From positions 26,213,054-26,277,053 of the forward strand of contig NC_092562.1 of assembly GCF_037975245.1 (NCBI RefSeq): a stretch of 64,000 bases of DNA, written 5' to 3'. The notes under the pieces were generated by a model, which saw only the letters and a program-made list of their open reading frames with translations, was not told the DNA's origin and made no database searches. How positions within the stretch are numbered: position 1 is the stretch's first letter; each line of letters begins with the position of its first letter. Both the position numbers and the translations under genes were made by a program. The DNA is from Apostichopus japonicus. Lineage: Eukaryota > Echinodermata > Holothuroidea > Aspidochirotida > Stichopodidae. Shown here piece by piece: positions 12,362-22,723 of this stretch.

Positions 12362-13388
12362 CAAGGGCGTCGGAACCGGGGGGGGGGGCACGTGCCCCCC
12401 ACTTTTCCTCAGGTTAAAAATGTGCCCTTTTCTACATAAAATTTTGTAAATAAACCTACGTCGATTGAAATATTTCGGGAAGATTTATATTTACTACCAT
12501 AGGCGTATGAGCCCAATTTGATTTGGGGGGCTGTAACGAAAAATATTACCAAGTTTTTTCGCGCGCGCCTCGCGCGTTCAACATCTTATTGTGCATATCA
12601 TATAGGCATGCGTCGGTTATGCCAATATGCCAATAATTACATACAATCATTTTCGTGTTAATACCCTTCCATATTGGTTATAATTATTGGGAAAGTCGTT
12701 ACAATAATAATGATCATAATAATATCCGTTTAACCATTGAAAAACACATAGCAAATTATTTTTCTTTCAGTATGTGCCCGAAAAATTCTCAGCATAGTGC
12801 CCGAATTTTCACAAAAATGTTTGGTTGGGGGGGGGGGGGGGCTGCAGGCCACCCGCCTCCTACGCCTATGTGTACTACCACAAGGCTTCTAACATTCTGG
12901 TGAGTGCCATTAGGCATATTCAATTTGCCAAAATATCCTAATGCATTTCCAAAAATGCATTGCTATATTACATTGTGACTTTGTAATAAGCAGAAGCCAT
13001 TTAATAGCCTACTATGAATAATGAGTATAGCTTTAATATCCCATAACCTACCCCATCCTTTCGTATTTTGACATATTTCATTTGCTTTCATGCATGTATA
13101 GATCGCGTGTGCAGGGACTTGGACTTTATAATGATTTCACCTCATTTTGTCTCGAAAAAAAACTTGTTCCTTGTTTCCCAATTTGCACATTGCAGTGCTA
13201 GTATGCATTTCTTCCTTGAGGGGGGGGGGGGGGGGCGTTGATGGAGTGATGTGTATACGCAAATAAGATAATACAATAAGAGTAATAAAGGGTACTAAAT
13301 ATCAGGCTGCATCAGTCCATCGAATTTCAGCAAAGTGCCCTTCGACGTTGGTGCTCCCCCCAGATTAAAAGTGCTTCCGCCGCCCTTG
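12362..13388. mobile_element. hAT-like element inserted in the LINE relic (8-bp target duplication)
   Basis: Ends are CAAGGGCGTCGGAACC and the complement of CAAGGGCGGCGGAAGC. A perfect 8-bp duplication, ACCTTAGT, lies at 12354-12361 and 13389-13396. The interrupted host sequence is reverse transcriptase coding sequence that rejoins in frame, which confirms the insertion. The left end is followed by a G-run and GGCACGTGCCCCCCACTTTT, a subterminal pattern also seen near 54.48, 56.77 and 62.40 kb. Confidence 0.85.
12498..12870. mobile_element. Small hAT-like element nested in the 12.4-13.4 kb element
   Basis: Inverted ends CATAGGCGTATGAG and CTCCTACGCCTATG are flanked by TTTACTAC (12490-12497) and TGTACTAC (12871-12878), seven of eight matching. 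It is 373 bp and non-coding. A diverged relative ending CTCCTACGTCTATG lies near 52.47 kb. Confidence 0.75.
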
Positions 13389-14419
13389 ACCTTAGTAATC
13401 GTTATCAGTGTGTAGTGGCCAAGAACCACGCCTCCATCCAACCTAAAACGTGTTGTCTGTGGAGTACCTCAGGGGTCAATTCTTGATCCTTTTCTAGTCC
13501 TATTGAACTACCTTGATCGTTCAAGCTATAATATTTGAACGATTCTTTATGCTGACGAAACTAACCAGTTCTGTTCTGGGACACAGACCCATTGTCAATG
13601 AGACTGAAGATGAGTTACATAATGTATTATTGTGGTTTTCATGGCTAACAAAGTTTCTATAAATGTCAGAAAAACAACAGTTCTGTGATGTTCGCTACTC
13701 GCAACAAGTCCATTCCATCGAGCTGCAAGGGAGTTAATATCTTCAAAGATCCATATCAAAGTTTATCATGTTGCTAAACTCTTAATGTGTTTATACATTG
13801 ATAATAATTCATTTTGGTAACACCACATTGATTATGTGTACAGCCAAATTTGTTAAGAAGTCGGTATTCTCAACAGACTAAGATTTTACCTGTCAAATTG
13901 AATTCTCCATGATGTTTATAATAACATTATACTTATCTTGCTGTAATTCTGCCTGGACTATCAACTATCCTTCGATCGTAACTGCAGAAACTTCATTTTC
14001 TTCTAAAGAGCTGCTCTCTTACTCACATCATTCATTGTTTCCGTTACCTTCAACCTCGTCAATATTTATGACATCAACAGGCATCAATCTGTAATTTTAT
14101 GTTCCAAATTTGTACTATGATGGGGCTCTACCTAAGTATTACAACCTCTTTTATCCAATCGTTTTTCCATACACAACCAACACAGTATAGATCCTGCAGC
14201 TCTCCCTTCATCACTGGACATCATTTGGATACCACTCACCATTGTCTCTGTTTCAAAGATCCTGCATCTTAAGATCTGGAACTCAATCTGCTTTGCATAA
14301 CATTGTTAACTTTAAAGCTTTTTACAAAGGCTTTGAAAGTATTCAAACCGTTTCCTGCCTTTTCTCCTGTGTTATTTTCTTATTCGCTTGCCGGTAATTA
14401 AGCTAATATCATGAGAAGT

Positions 14420-14454
14420 ATTGCTTCTCAGCCTTTTGGCTAAGATCATGTGTA
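14420..14454 (+). repeat. U2 snRNA 5'-end repeat unit, left fragment of a split array
   Basis: TTGCTTCTCAGCCTTTTGGC followed by TAAGATCATGTG matches the first ~35 nt of U2 snRNA. It abuts the 3' end of the LINE relic. It is separated from the main array by the transposon at 14455-19232 and belongs to the same array. Confidence 0.8.
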
Positions 14455-14901
14455 CTCTCTTAAAATGTTAGACTGAAGAATTCAGTCTTCTTTGAGACTG
14501 AAATTTTTTTCAGTGTTATACACTGAGTTTAGACTGAGAAACACTCTACTTAGACTGTATTATCAGTTACACCGTTCAGTCGCTGTTTTGGACTGACTTT
14601 ATTAACCAATCAGCTAATCACATGTGGCATGTCATCTTACCATTTTCAGTCTCTGTATTCCACTGAAAAATGTATCCAATCAGAGAACAGAAATGCGCCT
14701 ACGTCATCCGAAAACTTGCAAATACGCCGCACAAAAATAAGTGTGACAACGAGCGCTACAACTTGTGTACATATATACTACTATATTCTTCGCTTAGCCA
14801 GGTACTCGCTGTACTGTACGTACGCACGCCGTACACACAGCTAGGCATGAACGAGACAGACGACCGTATGTCTAAGCTAGAGTAAAGGTTATAAATTAGC
14901 A

Positions 14902-14971
14902 ATGGCTGAGTCTTTAAGAACTTTTCTTACAAATAAAGGTTTCCACGAAGAAGTGATAACAGTGTTCGAGG
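14902..14971 (+). CDS. Candidate first exon of a SAM-domain protein inside the transposon
   Basis: An ATG in good context (AGCAATGGCTGAG) opens 23 codons, MAESLRTFLTNKGFHEEVI then TVFE, plus one base, followed at once by the donor GTATGTATG. The amphipathic pattern (LRTFL, GFHEEVI, VFE) resembles the first two helices of sterile alpha motif domains, which in many animal genes begin right at the N-terminus and break at this point. No continuing exon was recognised in the following 4.2 kb. It may be a captured gene fragment or the start of an element-borne gene with exons I could not find. Confidence 0.5.
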
Positions 14972-15129
14972 GTATGTATGTATGTTTTTTGTTGTTTTCC
15001 AATTAATACAGAATAAAAGCTTGGCAGATCGTAACGTTAGTTATTCTAGGCTTGTGCGCGAGGTAGGCCTAGCTAGGCTGTACTATAGCAAATAGGGCCT
15101 AGGCTGTTGTTATAATTGGTGGGGCCTAT

Positions 15130-15692
15130 TAACACGATCGTCGGGCGAATAAGCACGCCGGTCCTGCATATGTACCCGATCGTCGGGCAAATCAGCCCGC
15201 CTGTCCTGCATATGTACCCGATCGTCGGGCGAATAAGCACGCTTGTCCTGCAGTATGTACTCGATCGTCCCAAAATGAATCTAGGCTAGGTTAACCTCAT
15301 AACAAATACTTGGACATAATAATGCTCAAGAAATTGCAAAACACAGTACTATCATGCATAGATTGTAAGCACCCTTAATTATTTGAAAAATGTAGTGACT
15401 GCTACAGCCATTACAGCATGAAGCTATCACGGTACCAGATCGTTGGGCAAATTAGCCCGCCTGTCCTGCATATGAACCCAATCGTCGGGCGAATAAGCAC
15501 GCTTGTCAGGACTGCAATATGTACTCGATCGTCCCAAATGAATCTAGGCTAGGTTAACCTCATAATAAATACTTGAACATAATAATGCTCAAGAAATTGC
15601 AAAACACAGTTCTATTATGCATAGATTGTAAGCACCCTTAATTATTTGAAAAAATGTAGTGACTTCTACAGCCATTACAGCATGAAGCTAAC
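15130..15692 (+). repeat. Tandem repeats with CGATCGTCGGGC units and a ~255-bp duplication
   Basis: A ~43-bp unit containing CCCGATCGTCGGGC, then AATAAGCACGC and TCCTGCATATGTA, is repeated three to four times at about 15130-15260. A larger segment (about 15178-15432) is duplicated at 15437-15692, including the shared text GAAATTGCAAAACACAGT. The units contain a short palindrome around CGATCG. They lie inside the 4.78-kb transposon. Confidence 0.8.
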
Positions 15693-18600
15693 ACGATTCT
15701 GTTAAACCATTACCATTGTATTTAAATCATGTGGAAACTGGAAAAGAATTGGTATGCTTTTGTTATTTTATTAAACATATAGTGGGCCATCAGTCTTTAT
15801 TATAAGATTTTACAGTAATATTACCATTCACTAATGTTATGAAATCAGTTTCTTTTACAAGCAGATAGACATATTAGTGAAATCAGTAGGCTAAAATGTA
15901 AATCATATTCCTTGTTCACTGGTTTTCTATGCTGATGTAATGGAATCAGGAGATGTCATGAACAATTTATCCTTAAAAAGAGAAATTTCTGAAAACAACT
16001 AACAACAAACCTTGCTTGGTAACCATGTACCTGCCAAAATCAACATGATAACCCATAAATGTTACTGTAGGTTGAATTTGAATCCACCTTCACATAACAC
16101 ATCTCACCCGCCATGGATGACATATTGCTGCCTATCGTGAATTGATATATCTCCTTTGTACAATGCCAGTCATGTTCTTGTTTCTCCATTCTCTCCTAAA
16201 TATTATTCTAGTCTAGTCTCTCTACCTCTCAACATATCTTTTTTTAAGAATGTTTTGATTTATACCATATTGCTTGTCCTTTATCACATTTATTTTTATC
16301 TTCACCAAACAGGAGGGCACAGATATTGAGAGTGCAGCACAGGGCAGACAAGGACAATATTGACAGCCTTTCATCCTATCTCTCGGACCAGAATTGAACC
16401 CCAAACAATTCTTCATTGTGGCAGATAAACTGGCCATTCCAGCTGGGACAGAGGCGTAGAACATACATTTAACATAGACTATGCTCCCCCTCTACAACAC
16501 TAGTTTTGTGTATGGAATTTTGCAACCAACAGAAGTGAAGTCTCTCGTCCGTATCCATGCCACATCTATAAGGGCAGCCAGCATGGAGTTACTTCAAGGA
16601 GTGAATGTTACTTTTTTATTGCTCTGTAGTCCGGAACCACGTGTGTCAGCATGGAGTAGCTTTAAAAGGGTGTGAAGACTCGCGCAAAAAGAACGTCTAA
16701 TGCCGGTAATCTGACCTAGTTTCGAATGAGGTGTAACAGAAGTGTTAGACACTGCCATCGATCCCAGAAAATACAAACACAGCTTGCTACCGTCGGTAAT
16801 TAGACACTAGTGTACAGTCAGTACATACAGCTACGGTCAATACCCACATTACAGTGTATAAACGATACAGCGATGAACATCTCAGGTCCAGCTAAAGATA
16901 TCAAGGTATCACGTTTCATTACTGTCTGTCTTTTTTAGCGACACGAACAAACATCACTTGCAAGCAACAGAAAGTTAACTTTTTCAGATGGCTGCATGCT
17001 GTTTGGGACAAATCTTCAATGCCTTTAAGGAGTAACTAACACATACCCTAAAACGTTAAATTGATTACCCGGAGTTTAAAAACAGTTTTATATGAATAGG
17101 GAGGGCTCCAGAAATAAATATTTAATTGATTTTTGGTTTTTAAAAATGTTTTTTAATGATACTGATCTAATTATGAATGTAATTAAACAAACACCTAGTT
17201 GCCAAAAAAACTTTGTTGTATGATTTTTCGAGCATGTTATTTTAATGTTTACTTTAATGTTCCTACATTTCACTGCACTCACTATGTTGAAGGTTTATTT
17301 AATTAAGCAATTAATTAAGCTAATATTATTTATTGTGCACAATATTCCATAATTTGTTCCATGAAAAGTAAGTAACCTGATTATTATAAAGTCAGTAACT
17401 GTAGAAAATTCCATTTGAGAATGTCCTTTCCTCATTATTCCCCCCCCCCCATTTTTTTTAAATTTTAGTGATGTAATGAGTCAAAACTGTTTTCAATTTT
17501 TTAGTCGACTCTCGAGTGACATTTCTTTTTCAGCTAGAGGCCGACATTAAAGGATTCACGTGAGATAATTTATAAAACTTTAAAATTTGATTGAAATCCC
17601 AATCAAAATCACTATATATGATTACTATCAGAAAGTTAAGAAATAATTGAGGGTGGTATAATAGTCACATGTACTGTTTTTGCATACAAATTTGCTTTAT
17701 ATGAATGCCATATCATGAAATCGTGAATGCATTATATAATAGTTCATGTTTATCAAATAGCCATTATGAAGTTTGTGCCATTCTGTCAACTGCTTGCTTG
17801 TAACATTTTGTTTTGTGTGTGCTGGATAATGACTTTCAGCAATCGCCAATCTATATCATTGAAACACAAAGTATTAAATGTTCACTGCACTGATATATAG
17901 TTTGACCATTCCTAATATTTATAAATAACCTGCTGAAAATTTGTCATATGTTTCCCCCATTTTGAAATCATTCTAAGAAAATTTTTGCTACTATACATTA
18001 ATGATTCACAACTGGAAAAAAGGCAATGTACCAGATCCATTGCACTATCGTCGTGTTTCCATCCTATCCCTTTTGTAAAGGCAGGATCGTATAGTTACTA
18101 TATCCTTTACAGTGGAAAATTTAAAGTTCAGTGAGATCGGGAGATGGGATCAGCTGGGTATATAACCACTCAATTTACAGCTGTGTTGTCAATGAATTCC
18201 AGGGTATTACCACCTGGTGGTGACATACAAAGAATTGAAAGTGCTTTCTGTTACAGTGGTGTTGCCAGACATTTGAATCTTGGTTGGTGATATGTCTATT
18301 TGTGAATTCCTTCTCGGGGGAGGGGTTGCCCAGGCCACCCATTGGCGACACCACTGATCTGTTCTCAGCTCACCTAATCCTTTCCAAAAAAATTAAAGAA
18401 CATTTTAGATCCAGGCCCAATTCAAGCAGAAATTTGACAGATTAATATTGAACTGAAAATATGTCACTGTTATGTAAAGTATCTTTATAATTTGAACGTT
18501 TGTTGCAAAGATAACATGTTTTGTTGAACATCCCTTAGAATATTGTAGTTTTGATTTCTGTTTTTTTTTAATATATTAAAAATTATATAAGAATATATAA

Positions 18601-18940
18601 GTGGGATGGGAATAAAATTACTGTTCGGTGGATATTGACAATTATATTTCTTGATGGAATACCATTTTTAATGTACTTTGTGTGTGACTGTCACAATGAT
18701 TTTCTGGTCTTTATAGCCTAACATGATTGGATGTGAAGGTGAAGTCACTCCATGAAGTAGCACCTTTCAGTAAATTCCCCTGCATTAACAGATCATTGAA
18801 TGTTGTCTTGATGACCTTAACTGCATCTTTATTGAAGAATTCCAGCACTTAGCCAACACGGAGGATCTATAGAAAAGCTTGTTCAATCCAGAATTTGCAA
18901 TTTATAAAATTGACAGTATAGCTGTGATGTGTAATAATTC
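15693..18940. other. Interior of the 4.78-kb transposon, no gene recognised
   Basis: The sequence is AT-rich with only short open frames (up to about 80 codons) that have no recognisable domain. Apart from the reverse transcriptase relic near 18.0 kb I see no conserved coding. Confidence 0.5.
17998..18078 (+). pseudogene. Short reverse transcriptase relic
   Basis: One frame reads NWKKGNVPDPLHYRRVSIL and then SLL before a stop. This resembles the conserved WKKGD-x-DPxNYRPIS block near the start of non-LTR reverse transcriptases. Nothing else of the enzyme is recognisable nearby. It is a small fossil inside the 4.78-kb transposon. Confidence 0.5.
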
Positions 18941-19234
18941 AGTCTAAAGGACCGACTGTTCAGTCTGATATCAGTCTAATAGACTGAAAGTATTCAATCT
19001 TATTAAGACTGGTGCTGCAATAAATCAGTCTAAACTGCTGACTGTTCAGTCTAAAGTGGTTTGATTTTCAGTCTATTAGACTGAAGAGTATTTAGTCTAA
19101 TTAAGACTGACCTTCAGTCTTTACATTTCAGACTGGAATTCAGTCTAAGTAGTCTGATCCCTTATCCCATCCATCATTAGACTGAAATTTCAGTCGATTG
19201 GACTGAAATTTCAGTCTCTCATTTTAAGAGAGTA

Positions 19235-20258
19235 GTATCGCTTCTCGGCCTTTGGCTAAGATGACGTTTAGTATCGATTCTCGGCCTTTTGGCTATGATA
19301 ATGTGCAATATATATACTCAGCCTTTCAGCTAAGATCATGTGAAGCAACTTTTCTCGGCCTTTTAGCTAAAATGACGTGTAGTATCGCTCCTCGGCCTTT
19401 TGGCTAAGATCATGTGTAGTATCGATTATCGTCCTTTTGGCTAAGTTCCTATGTAGTATCGATTATCGGCCTTTTGGCTAAGATCATGTGTAGTATCGAT
19501 TATCGTCCTTTTGGCTAAGTTCCTATGTAGTATCGATTATCGGCCTTTTGGCTAAGATCATGTGTAGTATCGATTATCGGCCTTTTGGCTAAGTTCCTAT
19601 GTAGTATCGATTATCGGCCTTTTGGCTAAGATCATGTGTAGTATCGATTATCGGCCTTTTGGCTAAGTTCCTATGTAGTATCGATTATCGGCCTTTTGGC
19701 TAAGATCATGTGTAGTATCGATTATCGGCCTTTTTGCTAAGATCATGTGAATTACGATCGTTTCTCTGCCTTTTAGCTAAGATCATGTGAAGTATCGCTT
19801 CTGTGCCTTTAGCTAAGATGACGTGTAGTATCGATTCTCGGCCTTTTGGCTAAGATCATGTGTAGTATCGCTTCTCGGCCTTTTTGCTAAGATCATGTGA
19901 ATTACGATCGTTTCTCTGCCTTTTAGCTAAGATCATGTGAAGTATCGCTTCTGTGCCTTTAGCTAAGACGACGTGTAGTATCGATTCTCGGCCTTTTGGC
20001 TAAGATCATGTGTAGTATCGATTCTCTGCCTTTTTGCTAAGATCATGTGAATTACGATCGTTTCTCTGCCTTTTAGCTAAGATCATGTGAAGTATCGCTT
20101 CTGTGCCTTTAGCTAAGATGACGTGTAGTATCGATTCTCTGCCTTTTTGCTAAGATCATGTGTAAATATCGCTTCTCGGCCTGTTATCTAAGATCATGTG
20201 AAGTATCGCTTCTCAGTCTTTCGGCTAAGATCATATGTAGTATTATGTTCCCCTTCTA
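19235..20258 (+). repeat. Tandem array of U2 snRNA 5'-end units (about 27 copies)
   Basis: The ~37-bp unit reads ATCGCTTCTCGGCCTTTTGG then CTAAGATCATGTGTAGT. Apart from AAG becoming ATG, it matches nucleotides 1-37 of U2 snRNA: stem-loop I plus the branch-site-pairing GTAGTA. Units join head to tail at the ATC shared by the U2 start and by GTAGTATC, a likely microhomology junction. Two higher-order patterns are visible: a 74-bp dimer alternating AAGATCATGTG with AAGTTCCTATG (about 19420-19730), and a ~150-bp four-unit block containing GTGAATTACGATCG repeated about three times (19730-20160). None continues into the Sm site or the 3' half of U2, so these are not U2 genes. Confidence 0.9.
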
Positions 20259-21390
20259 GAGGAATCGTGATACACATCTAAAGATGATCACATCGTCACA
20301 GTCTCGATGCGAGGGGACTGGGTTTAGAGCGGAACAGTCGGTACGTTGTTTGGTTTTTCGTGCCCAGGTTTTCCCTAGTTCACTGTAGCGTGATTTTGTA
20401 AAGATTTGGGATATATATTGGGGTGGACAGGGTGGGTGTCAGCTCTTAAATACATCTTTTTTTTTTTTTACTTTTGACTCTTTTTTCCTTGCTCTTCGGG
20501 CTTTTCTATTCCACCAGGTTTCTTATTAAACTTTCTTAGTAGTCTCCTCAATTATTCATGTATATTTTCACATGTACTACTGTTTGTGATTTAAGACCTC
20601 TGTGATGTTATGTAATATCAGTATGTTTATTCTCGTTATTATAGACTAACCTGACCTCATTGTAAATTTCATTATTACGATTGATTGATAGATGGAAATA
20701 TAATCGAATATGCTATACTTTATTAAACATAATATGGTTATACCTCACCTTCGGTCACCACATATTCACCTCACCTAACACAGAACGAAGTTTTTGAATT
20801 GATTTTGATTAAAAACAACTAATTTTGTAAAAAGTTCTTCTTTTTCAATAGAAAGTTTCAGTTAACGTCATGCAAATGATTCATACTAACCAGTTTGTCA
20901 ATCAAAGTGTCATGTCGACGACATTTTGTGAAGTGAATAGAAGCATAAACTATACTTCATAAGTAGGTTTCATTTATAAAAACCTATAGAATTATATATT
21001 ACGTTAATTGCATAGTCTAAATTGGTAATGTTGTAGACACAAATGATATTGTGTAAATATATACTTTTGGGGTGTACAAACATATAGGCCTACACGCATT
21101 TTTTAGAAGTCAAATTATAATTAACATTACTTTCCTACGAACGTTTGATATTTAAACTGTTGATTAAATACTAAACGATCTCTGTGTAAGATACAACGTG
21201 AGTTGTATGCATGACATAATTGGTTCAAATTTAAATTCCATAGAATAAAATAAATTTGTGTAAGTTCCTTATCATGTTTACAATATACGTTATCATAAAA
21301 TGAGGGTGCATATTAAAACTATATATGATATGTAGGCGTTCAAGCAAAAACAAAATTCCATGATGTCAACTTGTGTTGTAAACTCGACGT
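20205..21390 (+). mobile_element. U2-headed dispersed repeat, copy 1
   Basis: The last U2-like unit (ATCGCTTCTCAGTCTTTCGG) runs into a unique body beginning TATTATGTTCCCCTT and passing through GGGGACTGGGTTTAGAGCGG. The same head-body junction occurs at 31.9 and 54.2 kb. Similarity with the 54.2-57.5 kb copy extends to about 21390, through TTTGTGATTTAAGACCTC and CCTACACGCATTTT. The head resembles the snRNA-headed SINE class (SINEU), but the body is much longer than a normal SINE. No open frame of note. Confidence 0.7.
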
Positions 21391-21682
21391 AAACCAGTTA
21401 AATTCGAGATACTTTTAAGTCATTGCTGTAAACAATTTTACGAGTGTTCATGTTTGCTAGTGCGAGCGTGTGTCTTAAATGTTGCGTTTGTGTTGAACAA
21501 AGGCCGTAAACAAATAACATTCGACTTTACCATAAATTGACCGTTAGCCTTCGTCATAATAACGAGCGTACTATGTTTTGGTCAATATTCCAGTAAATCT
21601 AATCAGAGAAAAAAGAGAAAGGTTTGAGGATCCAAACAATAACCGAAAACGACTCGTGGGTGCGTGATGACATTTGACTGTT

Positions 21683-22723
21683 ATGCTACTCGCCCACTTC
21701 CACGATGTTAAACACGATGTATAACGAGCTCTGGTTGATCGTAGTCACTAAGAGAATCCAAGAAATTCCTGCACATCTAATCTGTGCTACTAGTAAAGCA
21801 CGAGTTCACCAAGGGTACAGTACGAACTGTGTTCGAGCCTACCACGAGCATGCACGTTTTGACTACGAGAAAGCACGACCTTTAAACGACCTTAATACGA
21901 CCTTAATACAAGCTTAGTACGCTCTCTACGCGCTCAACACGACCAAGGAACGATATATACGTTTTCGATACGTTCTCTGCGGACCCGGTCTTTCAACGGG
22001 CCAAAATTGGCTCTTCCTTGGGCTCCTGCGTAACTGGGGAAGAAGCTTGGCCCCCAGGGTCCCCCGCGCCCCCTTATCTTGGGTGGCATAGTTCTACTGA
22101 TGCGGTGTGAATCTGCTGTTATGATGAAACTCGCTGAACACTTGCTTCACACTGGTGGTAGGGGCGACGAGAGTCTGGTTATTACCACGTGACCATTTCC
22201 ACGCCATTGAAATGAGCTCGTGATAATCACTTGTTGAGCACGTGATTATCATGACAGGCACGCACTAAGCTCGTAGTAAACTTGTAGTAAACTCGAGTTG
22301 AAGTCTAGTAAAGGACGTGTGAAGGACGTATTCTGCTTATTTATCAACGTACTGACCTCGTGTTTAGCTCGTACTAATCGTGTACATCGTGAATACCTCG
22401 TATTATGTACGTACCGAAAATCGTTCAACGAGGGGATCGCGTGCACTGCACGAGCAACACGTGTCAAACACGACGTATCACGAACACAGCACGATGTATC
22501 ACGAACACAACAAGTGCATATTTAGCTGACACAGGATGTCGCTAAAAGTTCTGAGCATGCTTAAAACTTTTGGGCTGTTCGCCAACAAGCACGATCTGTT
22601 CAGGATGTGTCACGACGAATGCCGTGCTTATCACGAGATTGGTACGTGCTGGGGGCGATATGTCAAGACCTCAGGAGCTCTTTATACATCGTGTTTAACA
22701 TCGTGGAAGTGGGCGAGTAGCAT
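21683..22723. mobile_element. 1.04-kb element with 49-bp inverted ends
   Basis: The left arm 21683-21731 (ATGCTACTCGCCCACTTCCA onward) and right arm 22675-22723 are inverted copies with a single mismatch. The interior is rich in ACGAGC/GCTCGT words and includes a palindrome near 22215-22252 (GTGATAATCAC and GTGATTATCA). A GC-rich block lies at 21980-22090. I could not define a target duplication; flanking bases are TT on both sides. The long arms and lack of coding suggest a fold-back or Mutator-like non-autonomous element. Confidence 0.7.

Larger units (their letters stand above)
12280..14415 (+). pseudogene. Non-LTR retrotransposon reverse transcriptase relic, split by a hAT insertion
   Basis: The left piece (about 12280-12361) translates as LLSKHDRYAMRGLPLHWF then RNYLS. 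The right piece (13389 onward) continues NRYQCV. Next come CGVPQGSILDPFLVLL (from 13458) and ILYADETNQ, where the catalytic YADD has become YADE. Weak 3'-end similarity, including NSAWTINYPS and IWNS, continues to about 14.4 kb with stops and frameshifts. These blocks fit the C-terminal half of CR1/L2- or Jockey-type reverse transcriptases. Removing the 12362-13388 insertion and one copy of its 8-bp duplication restores the frame across NYLSNRYQ. The element is dead. Confidence 0.8.
14455..19232. mobile_element. 4.78-kb DNA transposon inserted in the U2-like array (TA target duplication)
   Basis: The ends CTCTCTTAAAATG (14455-14467) and CATTTTAAGAGAG (19220-19232) are perfect inverted repeats, extended by imperfect GACTGAA-TTCAGTC palindromes. 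TA flanks both sides (14453-14454 and 19233-19234). Removing the element and one TA restores CATGTG-TA-GTATCGC, the normal junction of the U2-like array, so both borders are secure. Subterminal blocks of repeated CAGTCTAA/TTAGACTG motifs lie at 14.46-14.61 and 18.94-19.21 kb. The element holds a SAM-like first exon and a short reverse transcriptase relic, but no transposase frame was recognised. A TA duplication fits Tc1/mariner or other TA-targeting groups; the size is large for the former. Confidence 0.85.

Noticed and set aside
19235-20258. A CRISPR-like repeat array
   Set aside because: The repeated units are contiguous derivatives of the U2 5' end with no unique spacers, and the genome is eukaryotic.
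19235-20258. Functional U2 snRNA gene cluster
   Set aside because: Every unit stops around nucleotide 37; the Sm site and 3' stem-loops of U2 are missing.
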